From NCBI RefSeq assembly GCF_000417875.1, contig NW_006920886.1:232120-296119 (forward strand): a stretch of 64,000 nucleotides of DNA, written 5' to 3'. Position 1 is the first letter of the stretch; each line of letters opens with the position of its first letter. Of the stretch, positions 22,540 to 34,108 are shown one piece after another. The stretch comes from Pseudozyma flocculosa PF-1 (taxonomy: Eukaryota > Basidiomycota > Ustilaginomycetes > Ustilaginales > Ustilaginaceae). The notes beneath the pieces were generated by a model. That model was not told the DNA's origin, made no database searches, and was given only the letters and a program-made list of their open reading frames with translations. Made by a program: the position numbers and the translations under genes.

Positions 22540-25500
22540 ATGCAGAGTCCAGCTCCTGCGGCGGGCTCAGGGCCGGCCTCGGCCCTCGCCCTCTCGCCCA
22601 TCGAGCGCTCCGCCTTTGCCCACCTCTTCAACCTCGCAGACCCGGACCGCACCGGCATCGTCACCGGCGACGCCGCCGTCTCGTTCTTTGCCAAGTCCAA
22701 GCTGCCTCCCGCAACGCTCGGCCAGATCTGGGCCATCGCCGACAGCGCCAACAACGGCTTCCTCACCCCGCCCTCGTTCAGCACCGCCCTCCGCCTCATC
22801 GGCCATGCCCAGCGCGGCGAGACCGTGACCGAGGCGCTCGCAAAGCGGCCCGGCCCGCCTCCGACGCTCGAAGGAATCACCCTGCCCCTCAGCGCACAGC
22901 TGACCGGCGGCGCCCCCGCCGCGGGCGCAGCGGCAGCAGCACCGCCCCCCAACATGCCCGGCGTCATCGAGATCAAGCCCGAGGACCGCGCCCGCTACAC
23001 GCGCATCTTTGCAAGCTCCGGTCCCCAGGGCGGACTCATCGACGGCGAAAAGGCCAAGGAGATCTTTGTCAAGTCCAAGCTGCCCTTTGACAAGCTCGGC
23101 GCCATCTGGAACCTCGCAGACACCCAGGCCAGGGGCGCCCTCGACCTCACCGACTTCATCATCGGCATGCACTTCATCCAGAACACCATGAACGGCTCTC
23201 TCAACTCGATCCCCGCAGCGCTGCCCCCGGGCCTCTACGAGCAGGCAAAGGGCTCGGCGTCGCGCATTGGCGGCGGCGGCTTCTCTGGCGTACCCCTGGC
23301 CGCGCAGATGACGGGCGGATCCGCCTCGGGCGCCATCCCGCGCCAGTTTACGGGCCAGCCACCGCTCTCGGGCTCGGCCTCGCGTACCTTTTCGCCCGCC
23401 CCTCATCCTCCTGCCGCCGCCGCCGCCGGCATGTCGGCCTTCCAGTCGCCCCAGACCACGGGCGTCGACGCTTCCCGGTGGGACGTGACGCCCGAGGAGA
23501 AGCTGCGCTCCGACCGCTTCTTTGACGGCCTCGATGTCGAGAAAAAGGGCGAGCTCGAGGGTGCGGCCGTGGTGCCCTTCTTCATGCAGAGCAAGCTGAC
23601 CGAAGCCTCGCTGGCCCACATCTGGTGAGTCGTCCGCGGTCATCCGAGACCGCGCCCCGATGCCGGGATCCCCATCGCTGACGCTCCGAGCTTGTGCCTC
23701 TCTGCCCTCGTGCCTCTTGCAGGGACCTCTCGGACGTCACCCAGACGGGCACGCTCTCCAAGGACGAGTTCGCTGTCGCCATGCACCTCATCAACCAGCA
23801 GCTTGCCGGCAAGGAGCTGCCGCAGGAGCTGCCGCAGACCCTCATCCCGCCCAGCATGCGCACCATGAGCCTGCCGCAGGCCGTCAACCCGCAGCAGACG
23901 GACACGCAAAAGGACCTCTTCTCGCTCATGGACGACGACCCGCCGCCGCCCGCCGTGCCCGCGACCTCGGCGTTCATTGCGCCCTCGTCCAACGCGCCCA
24001 CCGTGGCCAATGTGGCTGCCGGCACCGCCGGTGCAGCCGCTTCCACGACTCAGCCGGCCAGCGCATCCGGCCCATTCGACGACGACTTCTTCGGCGGCGC
24101 CAGCTCCACGCCGTCGCAGGCCCCCGCGGCGGGTGCGGCGACGGCCCTCTCACCGACGGCGACTGGCGGCAGCTTCGGCGGCGGTGCCGCGGGCGTGCGT
24201 TCGCCTTCGCTGCAGACCCCGGGCACACCGAGCCGAGGCGCTGGCGGTCTCGGCGACCAGAGCGCCGAGTTCGGCAACAAGTCGATCCAGCTCCAGAGCA
24301 CGCAAAAGGCGGTCGCCGACCTGCAGGCCAAGCGGAGCGGGCTCGAGACCGCGGTGACGACCAACGCGGCCAGCCTGGCCGAGCTCGAGACGCGCCTGTC
24401 GACGGTGCGGAGCCAGCACGAGTCCGAGTCGAAGCTGGTCAAGGATCTCGAGGCGCGACGCAACGCGCAGAGCGAGGAGCTGCGCAAGCTGCGCGAGGAC
24501 GTCATTCGCGAGGAGTCGGGCCTCAGCGCGCTCAAGGCGGAAAAGGACGAGCTGGAGCAGGCGGTGATGCACGACCGCGAAGACGTGCGCGACATGAAGA
24601 AGAAGATGGGCGAGATCCAGGTCGAGACCAAGGCGCTCAAGGAGACGCTCGAGAAGCTGCGCAAGGACGCGCGCCAGCAAAAGGGCCTCGTCGCCATCAG
24701 CAAGAAGCAGCTCGGCACCGCCGAGGCCGACCGCGAAAAGGTGCAGGCCGACATCGCCGCTGCCGAGCGAGGTGAGGGCCTGGCCGAGGAAGCGGCCACC
24801 CCGGCCGCCGTCGGCAACGCGCGAGATCTCGCGTCGCCCCGCTCCATCGCCTCGCCGGCTCTGCCCGCCGAGTCGGCGCTCAGTCCCGCGGCTAGCGTGC
24901 GCAGCACGAACCCATTCGACCGCTTCGGTCCCGCCGGTGCCGGGTCGTCGAGGCCCGAAAGCCCCGCCATGTCCATGTCGCAGCCGGCTCATTCCGGTCT
25001 CGATGCGGGCACGGCCGCGCTGGCCGGCGCGGGAGCTGGCGCTGCGCTCGGTGGGGCTGCCGCTGTCGGCATGGCCGCCACCAGCAGCGATGGAGGCAAG
25101 GGCAAAGACGATGATCCCTTTGCGGTCCAGAGGTCCGCCGGCGAGCAGCAGGCTTCGGCCACCGGCGCTCCGGGTGGCTTCGATGATGCGTTTGGCGTGC
25201 CCAATGACCCCGCCACCGCCACCGCCACCGCTCCTGCTGCCGGTGCCGCTGCGCACGCGGACTTTGACGACAACTTCGGCGACGACTTCGGCGCCTCGGC
25301 CGCTCCTGCGGCGACTACCGCGTCGGGCACGACCATTCCGGCCACGACGACGGCATTTGACGATGCCTTTGGCGACAACTTCGACGGCAACGACGCGGCC
25401 AAGGCCGGCCCCCAGGCTGGCGGCGAAGCAAAGGCAGGTGACGCTCCTGGTGCGAGCGCTGCCTCGACCTCCGACGGCTTTGGCAGCTCGTTCGCCCCCG

Positions 25501-27302
25501 CGTCAACGATTGCGACGCCCGGAGGAGCTGCTCCTGAGCCCGAGCACGCGCCTCAGTCCGACGAAGAAGACCACCAGCAGGCGCCTGGTGGACACCACGG
25601 CGGTGCCGAAGATGACAGCTCCGACGACGACAGCTCGGACGACGAGGATGGGCCGGAGGACGTGGGTGGCTACAAGCAGCCGACGGCTGGCGTCGGCGCC
25701 ACCCCGATGACGGACACCACCGACGCTTCCGAGCGCTTCCCCGAGGTCAGCGCCACCGGCACGGACGATGACGCCGATGGCGAGTCTCCATTCGGCCGCG
25801 ATGATGCCGCTCCCGCCACCGCAGCCGGCGATGAGGCAAGTCCCTCGATTCCTGGCGGCTTCGGAGCGTTTGGCGAGGCGGCCGAGGAGCCCACTGCCGC
25901 GGGCAAAGAGCGGTCCGCCTCGACCTCGGCGCCCGTCGACTCTTCGGCCGTCGGTGCCGGCGAGACTGCCAGCGTTGCCTCGATCGCGCCCGTCAGTCGC
26001 CAGGAGACTGGTGCCGGCGATGAGGGCGAGACCGTCGGAGCAGACCAGCAGAGCAGCTCGCTCTCCACCGGCCTGGGTGCTGGCGTTGGCGCCGGCGCTG
26101 GTGCTGCCGTCCTGACGGGACTCGGCGCGGGCGCTACCGTCGCTGCGACTGGATCGGGAGAGGCTCCCCCGCTGAGCCCCTCGGCCGAGGACGACGATGT
26201 GCCGCTCGGGCAGATTCTTTCGAAGCGCGCAGCAGCGACGGGCCCGACCGGCGCAGACGCCACCTCGACGGCATCGCAGCCCTCGCTGAGCCCGAGCAGC
26301 TCGATCAAGACACGTCGAGCCCCTCCGCCCGCGCCCGTGCGGCAGGCTTCGTCGCTCAGCTCAGCTCCAACCGTGCTGGCGGCCNNNNNNNNNNNNNNNN
26401 NNNNNNNNNNNNNNNNNNNACGAACCCCTTTGGCGCCGACGACTTTGCCCCCTCGTCGACCTCGGCGTCCGCCGACGCAGCCGCCCCTGCCGCTGCGACG
26501 GCCGCCAACAGCGCCAGCAACACCAACAGCGGCAGTAGCAACTTTGACGACTTTGACTCGGCCTTTGAGGACCTTGGCCAGGCCGAGGTTGTTCCCTCGT
26601 CGTCGGCTGGCGCTGGCGGCACCGCTGCTGCTGCCACTGGCGCGCCGATGGCTGGGTTCGACGACGCCTTCGACAACGACTTTGACTTTGTGCCCTCGTT
26701 TGCGACGGGCGCCGGCGGCTCGACGGCGGGTGCCAATGCCGCCGCGCCGGCCATCGCTTCGAGCGCGGGGGGCGAGCGATCCGTTCTTCCCCGCCGCCGC
26801 CGGCGCCGCTTCGTCGTCGTCATCGGCCGCTGCGGCACCCGCTGCCGCCTCGAACGCTGGCTTTGAGGACTTTGACTCGGCCTTTGATCCCATCGCTGGC
26901 ACCGACACGTCGACGTCGGCGACGGCGTCCAAGGCGGCAGGAGAGGGGAGCCAGGCCAACTCTGGGTCCGGGTTCAGCTTCGAGGATGCCTTTGCGCCCG
27001 CCGCATCGTCTTCTTCGACCGGTGGCGCTGCCGCCTCTGCTGCTGCTGTTGCCCCGACGACGACGACGTACGCACCGCCTCCCGGTCCCCCACCGCCTTC
27101 TCTGCCCGAGCGCAAGTCGACGACGACGACGACGACGACGACGGCCGCGGCCAGCCAGGCTGTCAATGCGCTGCCGGACGATGCGGGGCCGGTCAAGCAG
27201 CTATGCGGCATGGGCTTCGAGCGGCCCAAGGTGATTGAGGCGCTCGAAAAGAGCAACTACCGCACCGAAAAGGCGCTCGAGAGGCTGCTGGCCCAGGCCT
27301 AG
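22540..27302 (+). CDS. EDE1: Endocytic scaffold Ede1 (EH-domain, coiled-coil, UBA protein), with gap and frameshift
   Basis: Ede1/Eps15 starts clathrin-coated pits at the plasma membrane and binds NPF motifs and ubiquitin. Exon 1 is 22540-23624; exon 2 is 23723-27302. Three EH domains lie at about residues 18-110, 145-240 and 320-415; the third is split by the intron ('LAHIWDLSDVTQ'). A coiled coil spans about 540-715. A long disordered part holds repeated acidic-Phe motifs (FDDAFG, FDDNFGDDFG, FDDFDSAFEDLG) and NPF motifs. A UBA domain ends the protein ('PVKQLCGMGFERPKVIEALE'). A 35-N gap at 26385-26419 interrupts the coding sequence. After it the frame that continues the FDD pattern is one base off and returns to the UBA frame at a run of six G near 26768-26773. 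This suggests a one-base sequence error rather than a broken gene, since both ends are well conserved. Confidence 0.9.
26385..26419. other. Assembly gap inside EDE1
   Basis: A run of 35 N in the disordered, repeat-rich part of EDE1. The missing length is unknown, so reading frame across it cannot be trusted. Confidence 0.98.
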
Positions 27303-27335
27303 GCCCAGGTCTTTGGTTGGGATGGAGCGTCGAGC

Positions 27336-27370
27336 CGTGCCCGTGCCCGTGCCCGTGCCCGTGCCGTGCC
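27336..27370. repeat. (GTGCCC)n short tandem repeat
   Basis: About five tandem GTGCCC units just after the EDE1 stop codon, in the convergent flank shared with the ADD66 gene. Confidence 0.85.
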
Positions 27371-27511
27371 GTCCGTCGAGGGAAGGATGGAAAGGATGTC
27401 GAGGGACCCCCTTGGGTTGGAAGGCTCCCTCTCATCGGGTGGTCTCGGCGAGAATGTAGATAACTAGTTATGCAGCCCCTTTCTTTCGCTCTCGCTCGAC
27501 TCAAAGCAACG

Positions 27512-28957
27512 CTACCCGTACATGGCCTGGTCGAGGGGAGCGCCAAAGACGCCCTGCCAGCTCGGAGGATGTTGCAGCGGTTTCTCTGTCGGCGCGGGGG
27601 GAGCGTGTGGGGGAGAAGGAACGAAGAGGAAAAAGAGGAAGACGGGTCAATGGTGAGCGCGGGGAGCCCGAGGAGGATGCCGGCGTTCGACGAAGGTGCT
27701 GGAAGTCGAGAGAGCGGAGGCGCGAGCCGAGTCGACACATACCGACGTCGATCTGGAGACACGTTGCGACGAGGTGGGCGAGCGTCTCTGCGTCTGGACG
27801 GTTATCGCCCTCGGCGCAAAAGAGGAGGAGGGCGCCCACGTCTCCCCCTGCCTGTGTTTGTGCTGCTGCTGCTGGGGCTGCTGCTGCTGCGAAAGCGTTG
27901 AGGAGCCTGCGCGTCATGCCTCCACCCGGGATGTGCGGGATGCCGTTGCTGTCCTGGTCGCTGCGAGAGAGGGCGGAGAGGTGTTGCGGTGGTGGCCGCA
28001 CCTCAAAGGGCGGGTAGAGGGTCGAGAGGGCCTGCAAGGCCGGTGTGCGCGGGGGTGCTGGGAAGAGGGTGACGACCGATGTGCTGCGGGAGCGGATGAG
28101 GGGGTGGCGGGGACAGGCAGGTCGAGGGAGAGTGTTCAGCGCCGTCGTGGGTCGACGTCGGTTTTCGTGGCAGCGCGCGACTTACGACAGCTCGTCGTCG
28201 GTTCTTGCTGCCGCGTCGATGCTAGATAGGGTAGGAGGAGGAGGAGGAGGAGGAGGAGGAGGAGGAGGAGGAGGAGGAGGAGGAGGAGGAGGAGGAGGAG
28301 GGCGACGGGACAGGCGGGGATGAGTCGCGAGGTAAGCCTAGACGCAACGGGTAGAGAGGCAGCTCCGCCGTGTGCTGGACTCACCTTGAGAGGACGAGGA
28401 CCTGCTTGAAGTTTGCCGAGCGGATCCAGGCGACGAGGCGGTCGGTAAAGGCCTTTTCCCTCGACTGTGGTGGGCACGAGGTGCAGAGAGCAAGTCGAGC
28501 CAAGAGTGTGAGCGCAAGAAGATGATCCACTGCAAGCCCACGCTGGGCAGGGCAGCGCTCACCTTGAATACGGGGCTGCGGTGCTGGATGACGGTGAGAC
28601 CTGCGCGGTTCTGAAAGACTGTACGATGGCGCAGGGGAGGTGTTTTGGTCAGCCTTGGCCAAAGCCTCTTATGGGATGGAAGCAAGATGGGAGGCGACCC
28701 TCACCTTCGAGTGCAGTGGAGATGGCGTTTCCCTTTGCGCCCTCGTCGGGTCCGGCAAAGGGGATGCAGTCTGAATGGTCTAGACGCGCCACTTTTTCGA
28801 GTGCGAGGGCGGGCGAGTGTAGGAGGAGGTCGACGGCGAGCTGGGGTACGGAGCCCACGCTGACCATGGGGAGGATGAGGGTGTTGTCCTCGAAGGACGG
28901 CGGTGGGCCTGTGCGTGTGAGCGGGTAGAGGAGGGGTGAGGGCGAAGGGTGGGTCAT
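27512..28957 (-). CDS. ADD66: Proteasome assembly chaperone 2 (Pba2/Add66)
   Basis: Pba2 pairs with Pba1 and caps the alpha ring during 20S proteasome assembly. Six exons (28957-28705, 28618-28563, 28464-28385, 28221-28186, 28083-27743, 27585-27512) give 279 aa. Recognisable parts are '[20 protein letters not shown]' (18-40), '[13 protein letters not shown]' (about 90-103), '[20 protein letters not shown]', '[14 protein letters not shown]' and, near the end, '[19 protein letters not shown]' and '[18 protein letters not shown]', all in PAC2 order. Exon 4 is just 36 nt and follows an intron filled by a TCC repeat. Exon phases close without a frameshift. The join between exons 5 and 6 is the least certain: another acceptor at about 27703 is possible. 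The gene is divergent from PUP1, a proteasome subunit. Confidence 0.85.
28233..28301. repeat. (GGA)n microsatellite inside an ADD66 intron
   Basis: About 23 copies of GGA on the plus strand, read as TCC on the sense strand. It ends about 10 nt before the acceptor of intron 3, so it forms the polypyrimidine tract of that intron. Confidence 0.95.
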
Positions 28958-29489
28958 GGTTGCGAGGCGTGGGATCGTGGGGCGTGGCGAGAGGAAGGAG
29001 CGAGGAGAACGGAGAAAGGAGGAGAGAGGGGGTGAGGAGATGAGAGGAGCCAGCCAAGCCCAGGTGTTGGTCCTGGACCTCGACTGGCGCGGCCCTTGGT
29101 TGCCTCCACTTTGTGCGGCTGCTTGCGCTCTCGGTTGCTCCGTGCGAGAAGGCAGAGGCTCTCCGATCACCCCACGCTGCGAGACACGCAGGCAGGGCAG
29201 GCAGGGCAGGGCGGGGCAGGGCTTGCGTGGTAGCAGCGCAGCTCCACTTGGCCCACGGACCGACGCGGCCCACGTCCTCATCTTGAACCCCCTCCCGCCT
29301 TCGACTCTCTCTCCATCTGTCGCTCCTCTACCTCTGACTTGCATCCTCGGCCGCGACTCCCCACCGCACATCTACGCACACCACACAACCGCACAACCGC
29401 ACAACCGCACAACCGCACAACCGCACAAACGCACACGCACACGCTCCTCACTCTTACGCCACCACCTGTGCACCCCCTCGTCCGCCAGC
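28958..29489. promoter_or_regulatory. Divergent promoter, ADD66 / PUP1
   Basis: A 532-bp region shared by two proteasome genes. I looked for the yeast PACE element GGTGGCAAA on both strands and did not see it. A tandem CGCACAACC-type repeat lies at about 29386-29430 in the PUP1 leader. Confidence 0.5.
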
Positions 29490-30753
29490 ATGACGTCGCG
29501 GCTACCCACAAAGTCGGCCTCGGGCTTCGACTTTTCCTCGTACTCGCGCAACAACCACCTCTCCTCGTCCGGTCTCGGCGGCTTCACCGCCACCTCGACG
29601 GGAACCACCATCGTCGGCTGCATCTACCGCGACGGCGTCGTCCTCGGCGCAGACACCCGCGCCACAGAGGGACCCATCGTCGCCGACAAAAACTGCGAAA
29701 AGATCCACTACATCTCCGACAACATCCGCTGCTGCGGCGCCGGTACCGCCGCCGACACCGAGTTTGTCACGGCCCTCATTTCCAGCAACATGCAGCTCCA
29801 CGAGCTCAACACGGGCAGGAAACCGCGCGTCGTCACCGCCATGACGATGCTCAAGCAGAGGCTGTTTCAGTGCGTCCCGGCCTTGCCACCGTCGACCCAT
29901 CTGACATGGCACGCACACCGACCCTTCTTGCTCACCCCCCTACCGCTCTGCTCCCATCCCTGCCTCTCACCCGCACAGGTACCAAGGGCACATCGGCGCC
30001 GCCCTCGTCCTGGGAGGCTACGACGCAACCGGACCCAACCTTTTCACCGTCGCACCGCATGGATCCACAGATAAGCTGCCCTACGTCACCATGGGCTCCG
30101 GCTCGCTAGCCGCCATGGCCGTGTTTGAGAGCGGCTGGGTCAAGGACATGGAGGTGAGCCCCAGCTGGTCCCCGCCCCCGGGCGTCCGCCTGCACCGCGG
30201 TCTCTATGTCGACCTTTGGTCACTCACACCCTCGCTCCATTCCCCCCTTTGCTCCCTCACCTCACGCTCACCTCGCCGCCCCCGCCGCTCCGCAGCGGGA
30301 AGACGCAATCAAGCTGGTGGCCGCCGCCATTTCGTCGGGCATCTTTAACGACCTCGGCTCCGGCTCCAACGTCGACGTCTGCGTCATCACAAAGGACCGG
30401 ACCGACTACCTGCGCAACTACCAGACGCCCAACGAGCGCGTCGAAAAGGAACAGAGGTACGGCTTCAAAAAGGGCACCACGGCCTTTACAAAGGAGATGA
30501 TCTACAGCATGATCCAGAAGGAGGGTGAGTCGAGGCGAGGCGCGGCGCGGCGCGGCCCAGTGCGGCCGTGTACCATCCCCCTCGAAACGCAGGGTAGCGA
30601 AGCGCGCCCGACAGCCATGCTGACCCCTTCTTTGTCCCCGCGTCGATGGCATTCGCCTCTACCTCATCTCCCGCTCGCTCAGACGTCCTCGAGGTCGGAA
30701 AGACGGCGCCCGTACCAGCCGCTGCGGGCGAAGAGACCATGGACACGTCCTAG
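29490..30753 (+). CDS. PUP1: 20S proteasome subunit beta2 (trypsin-like)
   Basis: Beta2 carries the trypsin-like active site of the 20S core particle. Four exons (29490-29869, 29979-30153, 30296-30524, 30683-30753) give 284 aa. The propeptide runs to Gly38 and the mature enzyme starts at catalytic Thr39 in '[20 protein letters not shown]'. The match continues with '[20 protein letters not shown]' and '[19 protein letters not shown]'. The C-terminal arm that wraps around beta3 is present ('[17 protein letters not shown]'). Introns are 109, 142 and 158 nt. It faces ADD66 across a shared promoter, and is convergent with the aminotransferase gene. Confidence 0.95.
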
Positions 30754-30996
30754 GCCGGCCGTCCCCTGTGTCGCCGCGGCGAGGTGGCGTCCCTTGCCAG
30801 TCTCGTCCAGTCGTCGTTGTCATCATCTGTCTGCAATGACACCGCATTCCACAAGAGACGGCATCCGTCGGCATCGTTGCATCGCATCGTGAATGTGGTC
30901 TGAACATTCTCTTCTAGCAGCTGCGTCGGTCCCTCGACGCAATACACCTCGCCCTTCGCTCTAGCGTCGCCGCCGTGGCTGGTCCACGCGTGCCCG

Positions 30997-32546
30997 CTAT
31001 GCCGTCTCGTCAAAGACGACGCTCCACTCGTGCTCGACGCGTCCGAGCTGGATGTCGGTGATGCGGTCGAGCATGGCCTTGGCAATGGGCCCGCTGCCGC
31101 CCTCGGTGACGGGCACGTGGATGTCGCTGCCCTTGTATCCGATGCGGTCGACGGGCGACACAATGGCCGCCGTGCCCGCGCCAAAGATTTCCAGCAGCGA
31201 GCCATCGGCCGAGGCGTCGACGACCTCCTTCATGGTAATCTCGCGCTCCGACACCGTCAGCTTCGAGGGGAGCGAGTCGAGCTTGTGCTTGCCCGACACG
31301 TGGTCGCGCGCAATGTGCAGGATCGAGTCGCGCGTCACGCCCGGCAGGATCATGCCATTCAGCGGGGGTGTGATGAGCTCGATGCCTGGCCGGGCGTCAA
31401 ACGAAGGCAAACGGCGTCGGGTGCGAGGCGAGCAGATCAGAGGAGGTCAGCGGGTGTCCAACACGCAGACTGCTTGCGGCCAGGTGGACAGGTAGATGGT
31501 CATGGATCGGGTCCGCCTACTCACCGCCGTCGGCCATCTTCTTGACGACCATGAGGTTCATGGTGCCGACCTCGGTGAGGAGCTCCTGTTCGCCAAAGAG
31601 CCACAGGTTCTGCTGGTAGCCGCGCTTGGCCGCCTCCATCTGGGGCAGGATGCCTGGGGCGTAGTTGCCGCCGAGCTTGTAGTGGCCCGTTCCTCCGGGC
31701 CAGGCGCGGACCTTGGACGGGTCGGCCTCGAGGGCGACGGGCTTGAAGCCGGTCTTGTAGTAGGGTCCGACGGGCGACGAAATGACAAAGAGGAGGGCGT
31801 CCTTTGTCGGGTGGACGCCGAGCGCGGCCTCGGTGCCGATCATGGCGGGTCGGATGTAGAGCGAGTGGCCGGGCTCGGACGGGATCCAGGCCTTGTCGAG
31901 GGCGACGAGCTTCTTGATGAGCTCGGTGAGCTCCTCGCCGTCAAACGTCTGCGCAGGCGAGGGCGAGGGTGAGGGTCGTTGGTCGGTCAGTCATCGGCCG
32001 GCGGGGCAGGGCAGGGCGGTCCACTGCGGCACCACGGCTGGCACAACTCACGGGCAGGGCGATTCTGGCTGCGCTCATGTTCATGCGCTTCATATTCATG
32101 TCGGGTCTAAAGAGGCGGACCTTGCCGTTGACGTCCTTGTAGGCCTTCATGCCCTCAAAGAGGCTTGGGGCGTAGTGGAAGATGACGGCGGATGGATCGA
32201 GCTGGAGGGGGGCGTAGGGGTGGATCTTGGGGGGAGCCCATCCGGAAGCGCTGTTCCAGGGGATGCTGAGCATGTGGTCTGCAAAGTTTGCGCCAAAGAC
32301 GAGCGACTGCGAGGGGGGAGGGGTGCGGGGTGCGTTTGTGCGCTCGAGGATGAGCTCCGAGGCGGCGAGGCGCTTGAGGCCGGTGGCCTCGCCCGTCATG
32401 GGGTCCAGGGTGACGCTCGAGGGAGAGGCGGACGAGGACTGGTGGCGGACGGCCATGGTGCAAGGGGAGGCGACAGCCGCGGCGGGCAGTGGCCTTGCTG
32501 CGCGAGGCAGCGCCGTGCGCAATGTGGGCAGGGTGCGGGCGAACAT
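30997..32546 (-). CDS. BAT1: Branched-chain amino acid aminotransferase, probably mitochondrial
   Basis: The enzyme transfers the amino group between leucine, isoleucine or valine and 2-oxoglutarate with pyridoxal phosphate. Three exons (32546-32052, 31948-31525, 31385-30997) give 435 aa. Residues 1-40 are Arg/Ala/Ser-rich without acidic residues, a likely mitochondrial presequence. Class IV aminotransferase features follow: 'YAPSLFEGMKAYKDVNGKVR' (about 124-145), 'SEPGHSLYIRPAMIGTEAAL', the PLP lysine K256 in 'GTGHYKLGGNYAP', 'EVGTMNLMVV' and 'PPLNGMILPGVTRDSIL'. An internal Met at residue 31 could start a cytosolic form, as yeast separates into Bat1 and Bat2; this is inference. Introns are 103 and 139 nt. 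Confidence 0.95.
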
Positions 32547-33223
32547 GGGGGGCGGTGGGCGGGTCGTGTGTCGATGCGGGGCGACCGAGGGGGTGACGGG
32601 TGGGAAGCGCGTTGTGTATGTGTAGGATAGAAGAGGTTCAAGCAAGCTGTTCGGCTGCCAGGCGAGTGTGCTGGTGGAGAGAAGGTGCGGTGCGGGGATG
32701 ATGGCAAGCGTTGGAGGCAAAGGTGGTGGAACGGGCCAGCAGGCTTCGCTAACCAGCCTCGACCGACTGAGCGAGGCCTCTGGGCTGGCCTGGCTTGGCC
32801 TCGCCGTGACTCGCTCATCGCGGCCAACGGTCGGCCAAGCCGGTCCACCTCTCGCGCGCCCTCGCTGCCAGCCAACTTCCCAACCTCGGCCACTTGAACG
32901 GCCAGCCCCCGCCCCCGCCCCAGCCCGAGCCCCAACCCCGACCCCAACCTCGGCCTCAGCGCGCAGCTTCCCCCCTGCGATTCCCGTCTCCCGCGTTCCA
33001 GCCGGGTAGCCAATCCCAACCCGCAGCCCGTAGCCCGCAGCCCGAGCCGGTTCTCCACCTTCCTCACGCTCTCTCTCCATCTCGCCATCTCTCCATCTCC
33101 GCCTGCCTCTGGACACCACCACCGGCACCTTCCGCATACCCGAGCCGCGTCCACGCTTCCGTCCCCTCACCATCTTCAACTCAGCGCAAATCCAATCCTT
33201 CCCCACCACACTGCGCTATCGCC
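32547..33223. promoter_or_regulatory. Divergent promoter, BAT1 / RPB9
   Basis: A 677-bp region between divergent starts with short CCCCAACCC/GCCCCCG repeats near 32905-32950. No additional gene was seen. Confidence 0.45.
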
Positions 33224-34108
33224 ATGTCGTCGCTCAACTTCTGCGCAGAGTGGTGCGTATGCCACTGACTGCCGTCGGCTGCTCCCCATCTCTCAATGCC
33301 CGCTCGCTGACCATTCGTCATTACTTTTCCCCGTCCCCCTCATCGAATCACCGCGCACAGCAACAACCTCCTCTATCCAGAGGTCGATCGCACCAACCAC
33401 GTCCTCCTCTATGCCTGCCGCAACTGCAACTACTCGGAAGAGGCACGGCAGTCGCTCGTCTTTCGCAACGATCTTATGAGCGTCACAAAGGTGCACCTCG
33501 GTCCCTCGCCCGCCCGCCCGTCCGCCCCGTACTGCGCTATTAGCACCCCCGCTCATGCTCATCCGCCCTCTCCGTCTCTGTCTCCGTCTCTGTCTCCGTC
33601 TCCGTCTCTTGACCCGCCGCAGGAACAACCGGGCGTCATCGACAACCTCATGAAGGACCCTACCTTGGCTAGAACACAGGACCTCTCGTGTCCCGACTGC
33701 GGTCACTCGGAGTGCGTCCCCCACCTCTCGTGCTTCTCCCGCTGCCCTTATACCGGCCGGCCGTTCCTGACACTCCTCTCCGATCCCTACCCGTCCATCC
33801 CCGAACCTCTCCCGACCACCAGAGCGGTAGTCTTTCAGGACCAGTCGAAACGAATCCTCAACCGTGAGTGAATCTCTCTCATCGCCTTGCCCCTTCCTGC
33901 TCTCGCCGCCCGTCAGCCCATCCCCAGCACGACACTGACCCTCCCGCTCGCACCTTGATTCATCGCGTTGGCATCCCCGGCACTCGTTCGTGCAGGAATG
34001 ATCCTCTTCTACGTCTGCACGCGCTGCAACCACCTCTTCCGCGACCCACCACAACAGGCCCCTACCACCGGCCCGGGACAGGTGTGGAACGACCGCAAGA
34101 AAAAGTAA
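33224..34108 (+). CDS. RPB9: RNA polymerase II subunit Rpb9
   Basis: Rpb9 is a two-zinc-ribbon subunit of RNA polymerase II that supports start-site choice and transcript proofreading. Five exons (33224-33252, 33361-33490, 33623-33711, 33823-33863, 33996-34108) give 133 aa. Zinc ribbon 1 uses C7, C10, C29 and C32 ('FCAECNNLLYPEVDR' and 'ACRNCNYSE'). Zinc ribbon 2 uses C76, C79, C104 and C107 ('LSCPDCGHSEAVVFQDQSKR' and 'FYVCTRCNHLF'). Typical Rpb9 ends soon after the last Cys pair with an aromatic residue; here a tail of about 24 residues rich in Pro and Lys (ending NDRKKK) is added. Exon 1 is only 29 nt and exon 4 only 41 nt. All junctions conserve family residues, so the model is reliable. 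Confidence 0.93.

Noticed and set aside
25670..27256. A 528-codon open frame opposite EDE1
   Set aside because: It runs through the N gap and mirrors the repeats of EDE1 in reverse. It has no conserved domain.
27693..27705. An extra coding exon of ADD66 reading [19 protein letters not shown]
   Set aside because: The acceptor is plausible, but the direct join of exon 5 to '[14 protein letters not shown]' restores the conserved PAC2 ending and needs no further exon.
29386..29430. A telomere-like or regulatory repeat in the PUP1 leader
   Set aside because: The unit is a short CGCACAACC-type slippage run in one place only, and does not match any known telomere or proteasome-box sequence.
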